DNA from: Mycobacterium interjectum
GTDB lineage: Bacteria > Actinomycetota > Actinomycetes > Mycobacteriales > Mycobacteriaceae
Assembly (NCBI GenBank): GCA_002102225.1
Contig: LQPB01000018.1
Coordinates: forward strand, 39,777-103,776
Length of the DNA: 64,000 nt
Direction: 5' to 3'
In this document: in pieces, positions 18,720 through 27,878 of the stretch
Layout of the letters: each line of letters opens with the position of its first letter
How positions within the stretch are numbered: position 1 is the stretch's first letter
The notes under the pieces: model-generated
What the model saw: the letters and a program-made list of their open reading frames with translations, nothing else
The model's database searches: none
Told to the model about the DNA's origin: nothing
Translations under genes and position numbers: made by a program

Positions 18720-19640
18720 ATGCCTTCCAAGGCGAGTGTGGCCATTGTCGGGTCGGGCAACATCAGCACCGACCTGCTGTACAAGCTTCTCCGATCGGAC
18801 TGGCTGGAGCCGCGCTGGATGGTGGGCATCGACCCGGAGAGCGAGGGCCTGGCGCGGGCCCGCAAGCTGGGTCTTGAGACCACCCACGAAGGGGTGGACT
18901 GGCTGCTGGCCCAGCCGGAGAAACCCGATTTGGTGTTCGAGGCGACCAGTGCCTACGTGCACAGGGACGCGGCGCCGAAATACGCGGCCGCGGGAATCCG
19001 GGCCATCGACCTGACACCGGCCGCGGTGGGGCCCGCGGTGATCCCGCCGGCGAACCTGCGCGAGCACCTGGATGCGCCCAACGTCAACATGATCACCTGC
19101 GGCGGACAGGCGACGATCCCGATCGTCTATGCCGTCAGCCGCGTCGTCGAGGTGCCGTACGCGGAGATCGTCGCTTCGGTGGCCTCGGTTTCCGCGGGCC
19201 CCGGGACCCGCGCGAACATCGACGAGTTCACCAAGACCACCAGCAAGGGCGTCGAGACCATCGGCGGCGCCAAGCGCGGCAAGGCCATCATCATCCTCAA
19301 CCCTGCCGACCCGCCAATGATCATGCGCGACACCATCTTCTGTGCCATTCCGGAGGACGCCGACCGCGATGCCATCGCCAAGTCCATCCACGACGTGGTG
19401 GCCGAGGTGCAGACCTACGTGCCGGGCTACCGGCTGCTCAACGAGCCGCAGTTCGACGATCCGTCGCTCAACTCCGGTGGCCAGGCCCTGGTCACCACCT
19501 TCGTCGAGGTCGAAGGCGCCGGCGATTACCTGCCGCCGTACGCGGGCAACCTCGACATCATGACCGCCGCGGCCACCAAGGTCGGTGAGGAGATCGCGAA
19601 GGAATCCCTGTCCGCGACGGCGGGAGGAGCGCAGGCATGA
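18720..19640 (+). CDS. hsaG: HsaG, CoA-acylating propanal/acetaldehyde dehydrogenase
   Basis: This 306-residue enzyme corresponds to Rv3535c. It converts propanal, channelled from HsaF, to propionyl-CoA using NAD+ and CoA. The N-terminal NAD motif [18 protein letters not shown] and catalytic Cys127 in [12 protein letters not shown] are present, with the C-terminal dimer/aldolase-contact region following residue ~160. A clear AAGGAG ribosome site precedes the ATG. Its stop overlaps hsaF (ATGA), as expected for the two channelling subunits. Confidence 0.95.
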   Translation: MPSKASVAIVGSGNISTDLLYKLLRSDWLEPRWMVGIDPESEGLARARKLGLETTHEGVDWLLAQPEKPDLVFEATSAYVHRDAAPKYAAAGIRAIDLTPAAVGPAVIPPANLREHLDAPNVNMITCGGQATIPIVYAVSRVVEVPYAEIVASVASVSAGPGTRANIDEFTKTTSKGVETIGGAKRGKAIIILNPADPPMIMRDTIFCAIPEDADRDAIAKSIHDVVAEVQTYVPGYRLLNEPQFDDPSLNSGGQALVTTFVEVEGAGDYLPPYAGNLDIMTAAATKVGEEIAKESLSATAGGAQA

Positions 19641-20692
19641 GCGACATCTTTTTCAACCCGATCTGGGACGTGCGGATGACCGACACGTCCCTGCGCGACG
19701 GGTCCCACCACAAGCGCCATCAGTTCACCAAGGACGAGGTGGGCGCGATCGTCGCCGCGCTGGACGCCGCGGGCGTCCCGGTCATCGAGGTGACCCACGG
19801 CGACGGGCTGGGCGGCTCGAGCTTCAACTACGGCTTCTCCAAGACCCCCGAGCAGGAGCTGATCAAGCTCGCGGCCGAGACCGCCAAGGAGGCCAAGATC
19901 GCCTTCCTGATGCTGCCCGGCGTGGGCACCAAAGAGGACATCAAGGAAGCGCAGGACAACGGCGGCTCGATCTGCCGGATCGCCACGCATTGCACCGAGG
20001 CCGACGTCTCGATCCAGCACTTCGGGCTGGCCCGCGAGCTGGGCCTGGAAACCGTCGGCTTTCTGATGATGTCCCACACCATCCCGCCGGAAAAGCTCGC
20101 AGCGCAGGCGCGCATCATGGCCGACGCCGGATGCCAGTGCGTCTACGTGGTCGACTCGGCCGGGGCGTTGGTCCTCGAAGGGGTGCGCGATCGGGTGGCG
20201 GCGCTCGTCGCCGAACTGGGGGACGACGCCCAAGTTGGTTTCCACGGCCACGAAAACCTCGGCCTGGGCGTGGCCAACTCGGTGGAGGCCGTCCGCGCCG
20301 GAGCCAAGCAGATCGACGGCTCCTGCCGCCGGTTCGGCGCCGGTGCGGGGAACGCGCCCGTCGAGGCCCTGATCGGGGTGTTCGACAAGATCGGAGTGAA
20401 GACCGGCATCGACTTCTTCGACATCGCCGACGCCGCCGAGGACGTGGTGCGCCCGGCCATGCCGGCCGAATGCGTGCTCGACCGCAACGCCCTGATCATG
20501 GGGTACTCGGGCGTCTACTCGAGCTTCCTCAAGCACGCCGTCCGTCAGGCCGAGCGCTACGGGGTGCCCGCGCATGCGCTGCTGCACCGGGCCGGTCAGC
20601 GCAAGCTCATCGGCGGCCAGGAAGACCAGCTGATCGACATCGCGCTGGAGATCAAGCGCGAGCAAGAGAGCGGCGCCGTCGTCACGCATTAG
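19637..20692 (+). CDS. hsaF: HsaF, 4-hydroxy-2-oxohexanoate aldolase
   Basis: This 351-residue DRE-TIM metallolyase corresponds to Rv3534c. It cleaves 4-hydroxy-2-oxohexanoate to pyruvate and propanal and forms a complex with Hsa[19 protein letters not shown] near residues 14-31 carries the catalytic Arg and metal Asp, and [16 protein letters not shown] near 197-212 carries the metal His pair. It is the last gene of hsaEGF; 138 bases then separate it from the PPE gene. Confidence 0.95.
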   Translation: MSDIFFNPIWDVRMTDTSLRDGSHHKRHQFTKDEVGAIVAALDAAGVPVIEVTHGDGLGGSSFNYGFSKTPEQELIKLAAETAKEAKIAFLMLPGVGTKEDIKEAQDNGGSICRIATHCTEADVSIQHFGLARELGLETVGFLMMSHTIPPEKLAAQARIMADAGCQCVYVVDSAGALVLEGVRDRVAALVAELGDDAQVGFHGHENLGLGVANSVEAVRAGAKQIDGSCRRFGAGAGNAPVEALIGVFDKIGVKTGIDFFDIADAAEDVVRPAMPAECVLDRNALIMGYSGVYSSFLKHAVRQAERYGVPAHALLHRAGQRKLIGGQEDQLIDIALEIKREQESGAVVTH

Positions 20693-20788
20693 GGGCAGTT
20701 CTGAACGGGTTCCGCCGGTGCACCGCCGGTCCTAGCCTTAGAATTCTTTGAATCTGGCGGAAGCGGGAAACCTCCGTCAGGTTTGGCT

Positions 20789-20802
20789 TAGCGTTTGTTC
20801 TA
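20789..20802. promoter_or_regulatory. Possible degenerate KstR box before the PPE gene
   Basis: TAGCGTTTGTTCTA keeps the outer TAG and the right half-site GTTCTA of the KstR palindrome but loses the left AAC. It lies 28 bases before the PPE start. KstR binding is doubtful on this evidence. Confidence 0.25.
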
Positions 20803-20830
20803 TCGACTGCACTGGGTGCTAGGGGATGTT

Positions 20831-22048
20831 GTGAGTTTCTTGAGGTTGCCGCCGGAGATCAATTCGCTGCTGATGTACACGGGCGCCGGTTCGGCTCCGA
20901 TGCTGGAGGCCGCGGCGGCCTGGAACGGGCTGGCTTCGGAGCTGTCGTCCGCCGCCCAGTCGTTCGCGTCGGTCACGTCGAACTTGGCCAGCCAGGCTTG
21001 GCAGGGCGCGGCCGCGCAGGCGATGGCGGCGGCGGCCGCCCCGTACGCCGGGTGGCTGAATGCCGCGGCGACCCAGGCGGCCGCGGCGGCGGCCCAAGCC
21101 CAGGCGGTCGTCAGCGCCTTCGAGGGCGCGCTGTCCGCGATCGTGCACCCGCTGCAGGTGGAGGCCAACCGCAACGGCTTGGTCCAGTTGGTGATGAGCA
21201 ACCTGTTCGGCCAGAACTGGCCGGCGATCGCGCAGACCGAATTCAACTACATGGAGATGTGGGCACAGGACGTGTCCGCGATGCTGGGCTATCACGGCGG
21301 CGCGTCGGCGGCCGCCGGGCAATTGCTGTCGGGGCAGGCCAGCCTGCCGGCCATCCCCAGCCTGCCCGGCCTCGGGGCCATCGGCGCCGGTTCGAACCCC
21401 GCAGGCGGCACCGTTGGCACCGCCGGCGCCGCGGGCGCCGCGGCCGGTGGCGGTGGCGGCGGTGGTGACACCCAGGCCAGCCCGAACGTCGGAGCCGGCA
21501 ACAGCAGCGTCGGAAGCGACAATGCCGGTACGGGTGCGGCGGTCGGCGGAAGTGCGGACAGCAGCTATGCCGGTGGTGCCCCGGCAACCGATGCCAACGC
21601 GGGCCCGATGACGACGGGCGGCAGCTACCTTGGCGCCGGAAACGTCGGCACGGCCAACGCCGGCAGCATGATCGGCGGCGGCGGAAGCCCAGGCTTTATC
21701 GGGGCCGGGGGCATGGGGGCGATGATGATGGCGTCCGCGGCGATGAGCGCCTCGAACTCTTCGTCGACGGGTTCCGCGACGGGCATCCCGGTCCCCACCA
21801 CGAAGGCCGCGGAGGAAACGGCGACGCCCGCCGCGCCGCCGGCGCCGGAAGCGGTCGCACCGGAAGTCGAGGAAGCATCGGTTCCGCTCGCCGCCACACC
21901 TCTCGAGACCACCCAGGCCGCGGCAGGACCGGCCGCGGAGATCTCGGCAATCAAGCCCAAGGCAGCCGAAGCGCCGGCGTCGGGGGAGAGGCTCGCCATG
22001 GAGCTGCCGCCGGACGACGTGCCCGAACCCGAAGCTCGGGCCAACTAG
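20831..22048 (+). CDS. PPE-family protein with Gly/Ala-rich and acidic C-terminal part
   Basis: This 405-residue PPE protein has the Pro-Pro-Glu motif at residues 7-9 ([18 protein letters not shown]) and a WxG-like turn in [12 protein letters not shown]. The helical PPE domain runs to about residue 185, followed by a Gly/Ala/Asn-rich stretch (~195-330) and an Ala/Pro/Glu-rich tail. The SVP motif (GxxSVPxxW) of the PPE-SVP subgroup is not present, and the protein does not look like PPE61, 62 or 63 as I remember them. The GTG at 20831 is chosen because translation from it begins directly with the PPE signature; an upstream frame from 20795 has no support. No PE partner is seen nearby. Confidence 0.85.
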   Translation: MSFLRLPPEINSLLMYTGAGSAPMLEAAAAWNGLASELSSAAQSFASVTSNLASQAWQGAAAQAMAAAAAPYAGWLNAAATQAAAAAAQAQAVVSAFEGALSAIVHPLQVEANRNGLVQLVMSNLFGQNWPAIAQTEFNYMEMWAQDVSAMLGYHGGASAAAGQLLSGQASLPAIPSLPGLGAIGAGSNPAGGTVGTAGAAGAAAGGGGGGGDTQASPNVGAGNSSVGSDNAGTGAAVGGSADSSYAGGAPATDANAGPMTTGGSYLGAGNVGTANAGSMIGGGGSPGFIGAGGMGAMMMASAAMSASNSSSTGSATGIPVPTTKAAEETATPAAPPAPEAVAPEVEEASVPLAATPLETTQAAAGPAAEISAIKPKAAEAPASGERLAMELPPDDVPEPEARAN

Positions 22049-22114
22049 CCGGCCCCAACGGGCGGGCTGCCCTCATCGTCGATTCGGCGGTGGTCGGGAC
22101 TTTGTTGGCGCGGG

Positions 22115-22120
22115 TAGCCT
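22115..22120 (+). promoter_or_regulatory. -10 element for a predicted leaderless hemophore-like gene
   Basis: TAGCCT fits TANNNT and lies 7 bases before the ATG at 22128; no ribosome site lies between. This is consistent with leaderless transcription. Confidence 0.5.
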
Positions 22121-22127
22121 CGGCTCT

Positions 22128-22430
22128 ATGACCGTGACATTCAGGACCGCCAGGGTTCGTCGACGGGGCCGGTACGGCGTGCTTGCCGGTGCCCTGCTGA
22201 GCGCCGCCGCCCCGGTGTTGATCGCGTTGCCGCCGGCCGGCGCCGAGCCGTGCGATCAGACCGTGGGTCAGTCCATCGACTCGTACCTGACCCGCCATCC
22301 GGACGTGAAGCAGCAGTTGCAGGCCAAGTCTCAGGCCGAGGGCGGCGGCGGCAATGTCATCGACTACCTGAACCGGCATCCCGATGTGCGGCAGCACCTG
22401 ATCGACCTGTCCCAGCAGTGCGCACCCTAG
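22128..22430 (+). CDS. Small secreted hemophore-like protein
   Basis: This 100-residue protein has an Arg-rich start, a hydrophobic stretch (residues ~17-36) and a probable cleavage after GAEP or AGA near residue 40. The mature part holds two similar segments, SYLTRHPDVKQQL and DYLNRHPDVRQHL, and two Cys residues (near 42 and 97) that could form a disulfide. The repeated YL-x-x-HPDV pattern is the signature of mycobacterial haemophore-type heme-binding (MHB) proteins related to Rv0203. Heme binding is inferred from family likeness only. It has its own leaderless-type promoter and no KstR box. Confidence 0.72.
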   Translation: MTVTFRTARVRRRGRYGVLAGALLSAAAPVLIALPPAGAEPCDQTVGQSIDSYLTRHPDVKQQLQAKSQAEGGGGNVIDYLNRHPDVRQHLIDLSQQCAP

Positions 22431-22494
22431 TGAGCGGGCCTCGTCGACAAATGCAGTCGGCGACGCGCGGTAATGTTCGGCATTGACGAAAAAG

Positions 22495-22508
22495 TAGAAC
22501 ACGTTCTA
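22495..22508. promoter_or_regulatory. KstR operator upstream of the Rv3531c-like gene
   Basis: TAGAACACGTTCTA is a perfect palindrome and an exact KstR motif. Its terminal TA starts the -10 element TAGCGT (22507-22512), which lies 6 bases before the GTG at 22519. Confidence 0.93.
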
Positions 22509-22518
22509 GCGTCTAGGC

Positions 22519-23646
22519 GTGTTCTCTAACCCCCTCACCTCCGCGATCGCCGAAGCCGAGCAACTCGTCGCCGCCGCCCCGTTCATCGAAACCGAGGCCG
22601 ACCTGCTCGAGGGCCTGCAATATCTGGCCGGCTGCATCGCCGGCTGCATGCATCTGGCCTTCGACTACGAGCGTGACCATCCGTTCCTGCAGTCGGGCAC
22701 CGGGCCGTTCACCAAGATGGGTCTGGACAATCCCGACACCCTCTACTTCGGCACCCGCGTGCAGCCCGACCACGACTATGTCGTCACCGGCCGGCGCGGC
22801 ACCACCACCGACCTGAGCTTCCAGTTGCTCGGCGGTGAGTACACCGACGACAACGTGCCCGCCAGCCAGGCCGCGTTCGACGATCGCGAACTCGACATCG
22901 CCCCCGACGGCAGCTTCGAATGGCGGGTGCGGCCGAACAGCCCGGGACAACTGGTGATCCGCGAGGTGTACGGCGACTGGTCGGCCCAGCGCGGCACGTT
23001 GACCATCTCCCGGCTCGACACCGCCGGCACCGCGCCGCCGCCGCTGTCCCGGCAGACGATCGAAAAGCGTTATGCCACAGCGGGTAAGCAGTTGGTGAAC
23101 CGGGTCAAGACCTGGCTGCAGTTTCCCGAGTGGTTCTACCTGAACATCCCGGTCAACACGATGGTTGCGCCCCGGCTGACCCCCGGCGGGCTGGCGACGC
23201 AGTACTCGTCGGCGGGGCATTTCGATCTGCGGCCCGACCAGGCGCTGGTGATCACCATCCCGGTCTCGGACGCCCCCTATCTCGGTTTTCAGCTGGGCAG
23301 CCTGTGGTACATCTCGCTGGACTACATCAACCACCAGACCTCGCTCAACAACACCCAGGCGCAGGCGGATCCGGACGGCAAGGTCCGCATCGTCGTCGCC
23401 GATCAGAACCCGGGCGTGACCAACTGGGTGGAAACGCTCGGCCACCGGCGCGGCTACGTGCAGTTCCGCTGGCAGCGGGTGTCGCGCGAGCTCAGCGACG
23501 CCGACGGGCCCACTGTCGAGCTCGTGGACTTTGACGCGGTGCCCGGCGCGCTGCCGTATTTCGAGCACAATAAGATTTCCGAGGACCAGTGGCGGGCGCG
23601 AATCGCGTTGCGTCAACAGCAAATAGCGGCCAGGATGCTGGGGTGA
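22519..23646 (+). CDS. Rv3531c-like protein of the KstR regulon (function unknown)
   Basis: This 375-residue cytoplasmic protein corresponds to Rv3531c. The segment GLDNPDTLYFGTRVQPDHDY near residues 75-94 and the later YLGFQLGSLWYISLDYINHQ resemble DUF1214/DUF1254-type proteins, which have a jelly-roll-like core; no catalytic residues can be named. It starts with GTG 10 bases after a perfect KstR box, with a TAGCGT -10 element 6 bases upstream, so it is probably leaderless. It is followed, with stop/start contact, by an SDR and a sulfotransferase gene. Confidence 0.85.
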   Translation: MFSNPLTSAIAEAEQLVAAAPFIETEADLLEGLQYLAGCIAGCMHLAFDYERDHPFLQSGTGPFTKMGLDNPDTLYFGTRVQPDHDYVVTGRRGTTTDLSFQLLGGEYTDDNVPASQAAFDDRELDIAPDGSFEWRVRPNSPGQLVIREVYGDWSAQRGTLTISRLDTAGTAPPPLSRQTIEKRYATAGKQLVNRVKTWLQFPEWFYLNIPVNTMVAPRLTPGGLATQYSSAGHFDLRPDQALVITIPVSDAPYLGFQLGSLWYISLDYINHQTSLNNTQAQADPDGKVRIVVADQNPGVTNWVETLGHRRGYVQFRWQRVSRELSDADGPTVELVDFDAVPGALPYFEHNKISEDQWRARIALRQQQIAARMLG

Positions 23647-23648
23647 CG

Positions 23649-24431
23649 ATGTCGGGAATGCTCAAACGCAAGGTGGTCGTCATCAGTGGCGTCGGGCCGG
23701 GGCTCGGTACCACCCTGGCGCACCGGTGCGCGCGGGACGGCGCCGACCTGGTGCTGGCCGCCCGGAGCCTGGACCGGCTGGAGGCGGTGGCCAAGGAGAT
23801 CAACGATTCCGGGCACAAGGCGCTGGCGGTGCGCGCCGACATCACCAGCGACGAAGAGGTCGACTACCTCGTCGAGACCACCCTGGCGAGCTACGGCAAG
23901 GTCGACGTGCTGGTCAACAACGCATTCCGGGTGCCGTCGATGAAGCCCTTGGCCGGCACGTCGTTTCAGCACATCCGCGACGCGATCGAGCTGAGCGCGC
24001 TGGGCGCGTTGCGGCTCATCCAGGCCCTGACGCCGGCGCTCGAGGAGTCGCACGGATCGATCGTCAACGTCAACTCGATGGTGCTGCGGCACTCGCAAGC
24101 AAAGTACGGTGCGTACAAGATGGCCAAATCCGCCCTGCTGGCGATGTCCCAGTCGCTGGCCACCGAACTGGGCGAGAAGGGGATCCGCGTCAATTCCGTT
24201 GCGCCGGGCTATATCTGGGGCGAGACGCTGAAGGCCTATTTCGAACACCAGGCCGGCAAGTACGGCACCACCGCGGACCAGATCTACCAGGCCACGGCCG
24301 CCAACTCCGACCTGAAGCGACTGCCCACCGAGGACGAGGTGGCCTCGGCGATCCTGTTCCTGGCCAGCGACCTGTCCAGCGGCATCACGGGGCAGACGCT
24401 CGACGTCAACTGCGGGGAGTACCACACCTGA
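23649..24431 (+). CDS. Short-chain dehydrogenase (Rv3530c-like)
   Basis: This 260-residue SDR begins MSGMLKRKVVVISGVGPGLG. The nucleotide motif is SGVGPGLGTTLAHRCA, and the catalytic YxxxK is in KYGAYKMAKSALLAMSQ near residues 156-172. ATG 23649 gives the length I recall for Rv3530c; a GTG at 23643 overlapping the previous stop (GTGA) is a plausible alternative. It belongs to the KstR-controlled transcript that begins at 22519. It probably oxidises or reduces a steroid or hydroxyacyl group; the exact substrate is unknown. Confidence 0.88.
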   Translation: MSGMLKRKVVVISGVGPGLGTTLAHRCARDGADLVLAARSLDRLEAVAKEINDSGHKALAVRADITSDEEVDYLVETTLASYGKVDVLVNNAFRVPSMKPLAGTSFQHIRDAIELSALGALRLIQALTPALEESHGSIVNVNSMVLRHSQAKYGAYKMAKSALLAMSQSLATELGEKGIRVNSVAPGYIWGETLKAYFEHQAGKYGTTADQIYQATAANSDLKRLPTEDEVASAILFLASDLSSGITGQTLDVNCGEYHT

Positions 24432-25576
24432 TGGCCGACCGCACCGATGTCGGGACCGTTGACGAACTGCACGCGTCGGCCACCAAGCTGACCGGGCTGG
24501 ACGACTTCGGCGCCGACGACGACAACTACCGCGAGGCGCTGGGAGTGCTGCTGGACTCCTACCGCAGCGAAGCGGGGCTCACCGTGTTGGGCAGCAAGAT
24601 GAATCGGTTCTTTCTGCGCGGCGCCCTGGTGGCCCGGCTGCTGTCCGAATCCTCGTGGAAGCAATACCCACAGCACGCCGACGTCGTGATCGAACGGCCG
24701 ATCTTCGTCACCGGGCTGGTGCGCACCGGCACCACGGCCCTGCACCGCCTGCTGGGCGCCGATCCGGCGCATCAGGGTCTGCACATGTGGCTCGCGGAGT
24801 TCCCGCAGCCGCGCCCACCGCGCGAAACCTGGGAGTCGAACCCCATGTATCGCCAGCTTGACGCGCAATTCACCCAGCACCACCAGGAAAACCCCGGCTA
24901 CACCGGCCTGCACTTCATGGCCGCATACGAGCTGGAGGAGTGTTGGCAGCTGCTGCGGCAGTCACTGCACTCGGTGTCCTACGAGACGCTGTCGCACCTG
25001 CCCAGCTACTCGAAGTGGTTGTCGCAGCAGGACTGGACGCCGTCGTATCGCCGGCATCGCAAGAACCTCCAGCTGATCGGGCTCAACGACGCCGACAAGC
25101 GGTGGGTGCTGAAGAACCCCAGCCACCTGTTCGCGTTGGACGCGCTGATGGCGACCTATCCGGACGCGCTGGTCATTCAGACCCACCGGCCCGTCGAGAC
25201 CATCATGGCCTCGATGTGCTCGCTGGCGCAGCACACCGCCGAGGGCTGGTCGACGACGTTCGTGGGCGCCCAAATCGGTGCTGACGCAATGGAAACCTGG
25301 TCGCGCGGCTTGGAGCGATTCAACACCGCGCGCGCCAAATACGACCCGGCCCAGTTCTACGATGTCGACTATCGGGCCCTGATCGCCGATCCCCTGGGCA
25401 CGGTGGCCGACATCTACCGGCACTTCGGCCTGACGCTGACCGACGAGGCGCGGACGGCCATGGAGCAGAGCCATGCCGCCAGCCAGTCCGGCGAACGTGC
25501 GCCCAAACACAAGTACTCGCTGGCCGATTACGGGCTAACCGAACAAGCGGTGAAGGAGCGGTTCGCGGGGCTGTAG
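24431..25576 (+). CDS. Sulfotransferase-family protein (Rv3529c-like)
   Basis: This 381-residue protein has the PAPS sulfotransferase fold. The 5' phosphosulfate loop is FVTGLVRTGTTALHRLLG near residues 95-112 and the 3' phosphate-binding region includes THRPVETIMASMCSLAQH further on. It corresponds to Rv3529c. Its ATG overlaps the SDR stop (TGATG). By position a steroid or acyl-CoA-derived acceptor is possible, but similar proteins in mycobacteria act on diverse lipids and glycans. A longer frame starting at 23726 runs antiparallel in frame over the SDR and is rejected. Confidence 0.87.
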   Translation: MADRTDVGTVDELHASATKLTGLDDFGADDDNYREALGVLLDSYRSEAGLTVLGSKMNRFFLRGALVARLLSESSWKQYPQHADVVIERPIFVTGLVRTGTTALHRLLGADPAHQGLHMWLAEFPQPRPPRETWESNPMYRQLDAQFTQHHQENPGYTGLHFMAAYELEECWQLLRQSLHSVSYETLSHLPSYSKWLSQQDWTPSYRRHRKNLQLIGLNDADKRWVLKNPSHLFALDALMATYPDALVIQTHRPVETIMASMCSLAQHTAEGWSTTFVGAQIGADAMETWSRGLERFNTARAKYDPAQFYDVDYRALIADPLGTVADIYRHFGLTLTDEARTAMEQSHAASQSGERAPKHKYSLADYGLTEQAVKERFAGL

Positions 25577-25591
25577 GCCCGGCGAGCGGAG

Positions 25592-26041
25592 TCAGTCGTC
25601 GTCCGGGTGATCCAGGTAGCCCTCGGCGGCGGCGTGCTCGATGCTGTCGCTGAGCTTGGGGCAGGCGCGCGCCCGTGCGGTGTCCCCGCCGGATTCGCGA
25701 ATCTCGCTGAAGTACGCGCAGCGCTGCGCGGCCTGGGTGTTCCACTGCACCGCGGTGTGACCGGGCCCCAGCCGCCGCACGGTGACCGTGACGTGGCAGA
25801 ACCGGCAATCCACGGGCAGCAGCCCCGACGTCAGGTAGCGCTCACGATCGGCGCGGCTGGCCTCGGCGACCGCGGCGGCGCGTTGCGGGTCGTTGGCGAA
25901 ATCCCTTGACTTGGACCAGAAGTCACTGCCGCCGTCGGCCCCGCGCGGCCGCTCTTCGTGGTCATGATGGTCGCCGTGCAGCAATAACATCGACCGGGCG
26001 AGCCGATCGACGTCGGGCACTGCCGGCTGGTCGTCGACCAT
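25592..26041 (-). CDS. Cys-containing small protein coupled to kshA (Rv3527-like)
   Basis: The 149-residue product has a CxxC (Cys79, Cys82, in VDCRFCHV), two further Cys (108, 127), and a His cluster near the N terminus (His22, 25, 26, 28). This suggests a small metal-binding, possibly zinc-ribbon-like, protein. No membrane segment or signal peptide. It begins 4 bases after the kshA stop, so it is on the same KstR-controlled mRNA. I know no function. Its placement after a Rieske oxygenase makes a role in KshA assembly or electron supply conceivable. Confidence 0.8.
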   Translation of the reverse strand: MVDDQPAVPDVDRLARSMLLLHGDHHDHEERPRGADGGSDFWSKSRDFANDPQRAAAVAEASRADRERYLTSGLLPVDCRFCHVTVTVRRLGPGHTAVQWNTQAAQRCAYFSEIRESGGDTARARACPKLSDSIEHAAAEGYLDHPDDD

Positions 26042-26045
26042 GACG

Positions 26046-27203
26046 CTAGTGCTGCTCCGCCGGCACGTCTTCGTTCTCCCGCGCCTTCAGGTTCTCCGCG
26101 ACCTCGGCGTTCCAGTACTCGTTGGCGCGGGTGGTGTCGACCTCGATCTCGAAGCGCTCCACCATTTCTGGGGTGATGTCGGCCACGTCGACGTAGAACT
26201 GCTGGTACCAGCGACGCAGCTGGTAGACGGCGCCGTCCTCCTCGACCAGCAGCGGGTTGTCGATGCGGGTCTTGTGCTTCCAGATCTCGACGTCCTGCAG
26301 GAAGCCCTTGCTGACGCCTTCGGTGAACACCCTGGACAGCTTGTCGGTCATCTCTTCGTCCATGCCCTTGGGCTTTTCGACGATGACACCCCACTGGAGC
26401 ACGAACGAGTTCTGGGTGACGGGGTAGTGGCAGTTGATCAGGATCGACTCGGCCTTATACCCGCCGTAGCTGTTGTGCAGCCAGTTGATCATGAACGACG
26501 GCCCGAAGTAGGAGGCTTCGGAGTCCAAATGCGCCTCGCCGTAGGAGGTTCCCAGATCGTTCACGTCGGACCGGCCGACGTTGTGCAGGTACTGCGAGGC
26601 GATGTGGCCCTCGAAGACGTTCTTGAAATAGGTCGGCAACCCGAAATGGATGTAGAAGAAGTGCGCCATGTCGGTGACGTTGTCGATGATGTCGCGGCAG
26701 TTGGAACCCTCGATGAGGATGCGGTTCCACCGCCAGTCGGTCCATTCGCTGCTGGCGGCCTCGGGGATCTCCGGGATGCGCACGGCGGGGTCCGGAGGAT
26801 TGCCCTCGTGGTCGTGCCAGACGAACAGCAGGCCGCCGCGCACGTCGGTGGTCCAGGACCGCGTGCGCGCAGTCTTCGGGGTCCGCTTGGCGTACGGCAC
26901 CAGCTTGCAGCGGCCGTCACCGCCCCAGCGCCAGTCGTGGAACGGGCACGCGATCTCGTCGCCCTTGATGGTGCCCTCGGACAGGTCGCCGCCCATGTGC
27001 CGGCAGTAGCCGTCGAGCACCTTGATGTCCCCGTGCGAATCGGCGAATACCACCAGCTTGGTGCCGAACGCCTGCACGGAATGCGGCTTGCCGTCCTGGA
27101 AATCCTTCGCGACGCCCAGGCAGTGCCAGCCGCGGGCGTACCTGGTCGGCAACGCGCCGGGATCGATCTCCCGGATGCCGACCGCCTTGGTGTCGGTACT
27201 CAC
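26046..27203 (-). CDS. kshA: KshA, oxygenase of 3-ketosteroid 9alpha-hydroxylase
   Basis: This 385-residue Rieske oxygenase corresponds to Rv3526. With the reductase KshB (outside this window) it hydroxylates C9 of 3-ketosteroids; combined with KstD this opens ring B. The Rieske [2Fe-2S] ligands Cys67/His69 and Cys86/His89 are present (YCRHMGG, ACPFHDWRW), as are the mononuclear iron ligands His181, His186 and Asp304 with bridging Asp178. The GTG at 27203 follows a strong GGAGGTG ribosome site, so unlike its neighbours it has a conventional leader. It diverges from the gamma-carbonic-anhydrase-like gene across a KstR box. Confidence 0.96.
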   Translation of the reverse strand: MSTDTKAVGIREIDPGALPTRYARGWHCLGVAKDFQDGKPHSVQAFGTKLVVFADSHGDIKVLDGYCRHMGGDLSEGTIKGDEIACPFHDWRWGGDGRCKLVPYAKRTPKTARTRSWTTDVRGGLLFVWHDHEGNPPDPAVRIPEIPEAASSEWTDWRWNRILIEGSNCRDIIDNVTDMAHFFYIHFGLPTYFKNVFEGHIASQYLHNVGRSDVNDLGTSYGEAHLDSEASYFGPSFMINWLHNSYGGYKAESILINCHYPVTQNSFVLQWGVIVEKPKGMDEEMTDKLSRVFTEGVSKGFLQDVEIWKHKTRIDNPLLVEEDGAVYQLRRWYQQFYVDVADITPEMVERFEIEVDTTRANEYWNAEVAENLKARENEDVPAEQH

Positions 27204-27228
27204 CTGTCACCTCCAAGTAGTCTCTAAC

Positions 27229-27242
27229 TAGAACACGTTACA
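27229..27242. promoter_or_regulatory. KstR operator upstream of kshA
   Basis: TAGAACACGTTACA matches TnnAACnnGTTnnA exactly. It lies 25 bases before the kshA GTG and 70 bases before the divergent gene at 27313. Confidence 0.92.
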
Positions 27243-27312
27243 GTTTTGGGTCTCGGTGGGCAACGAAGGCTGCCCTGGCTAGGGCATATTGCCGCTGGGG
27301 TATATCTAGACG

Positions 27313-27837
27313 ATGCCGCTGTTTGCTTTCGAGGGTCGGTCGCCGCGCGTCGATCCCACCGCGTTTGTGGCCCCGACCGCGACCCTGATCGGCGACGTCA
27401 CCGTGGAGGCGGGGGCATCGGTCTGGTTCAACGCCGTGCTGCGCGGCGATTACGGGCCCATCGTGGTGCGCGAGGGCGCCAACATTCAGGACGGGTCGGT
27501 GTTGCATGCGCCGCCGGGCATTCCCGTCGACATCGGCCCCGGGGCGACGGTGGCGCACATGTGCGTCGTCCATGGGGTCCACGTCGGTAAAGAGGCGCTG
27601 ATCGCCAACCACGCCACCGTGCTGGACGGTGCGGTGATCGGCGCGCGCAGCCTGATCGCGGCGGGATCGCTGGTGCTGGCCGGCACGCAGATTCCGGCCG
27701 GGATGCTGGCGGTCGGGTCACCCGCGCAGGTGAAGGGGCCGGTCGCCGGAACCGGCGCGGAGATGTGGATCAACGTGAACCCGCAGGCCTACCGCGACCT
27801 GGCGCAGCGGCACCTGGCCGGGCTCGAGCCGATCTAG
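27313..27837 (+). CDS. Gamma-carbonic-anhydrase-like left-handed beta-helix protein (Rv3525c-like)
   Basis: This 174-residue hexapeptide-repeat protein is of the gamma-carbonic anhydrase / PaaY family. Successive turns of the beta-helix are visible from residue ~10 to 135. The three zinc-type His ligands appear in VLHAPPG and in VAHMCVVHGVHVG, as in YrdA/PaaY proteins. PaaY-like members act as thioesterases in phenylacetyl-CoA pathways, so either carbonic anhydrase or CoA-thioester hydrolysis is possible. The ATG lies 6 bases after TATATC, close to a leaderless arrangement. It faces the KSI-like gene, and a strong hairpin lies between. Confidence 0.87.
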   Translation: MPLFAFEGRSPRVDPTAFVAPTATLIGDVTVEAGASVWFNAVLRGDYGPIVVREGANIQDGSVLHAPPGIPVDIGPGATVAHMCVVHGVHVGKEALIANHATVLDGAVIGARSLIAAGSLVLAGTQIPAGMLAVGSPAQVKGPVAGTGAEMWINVNPQAYRDLAQRHLAGLEPI

Positions 27838-27845
27838 GGGTCGCC

Positions 27846-27869
27846 GGGCGTGCGGCAGGCCGCGCGCCC
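27846..27869. terminator. Bidirectional hairpin between convergent genes
   Basis: GGGCGTGCGGC (27846-27856) pairs with GCCGCGCGCCC (27859-27869) over 11 positions with a single G-T wobble. It sits in the 41-base gap between the convergent 3' ends at 27837 and 27879. There is no U-tract, which is common for mycobacterial terminators. Confidence 0.6.
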
Positions 27870-27878
27870 GCTTCAGCG

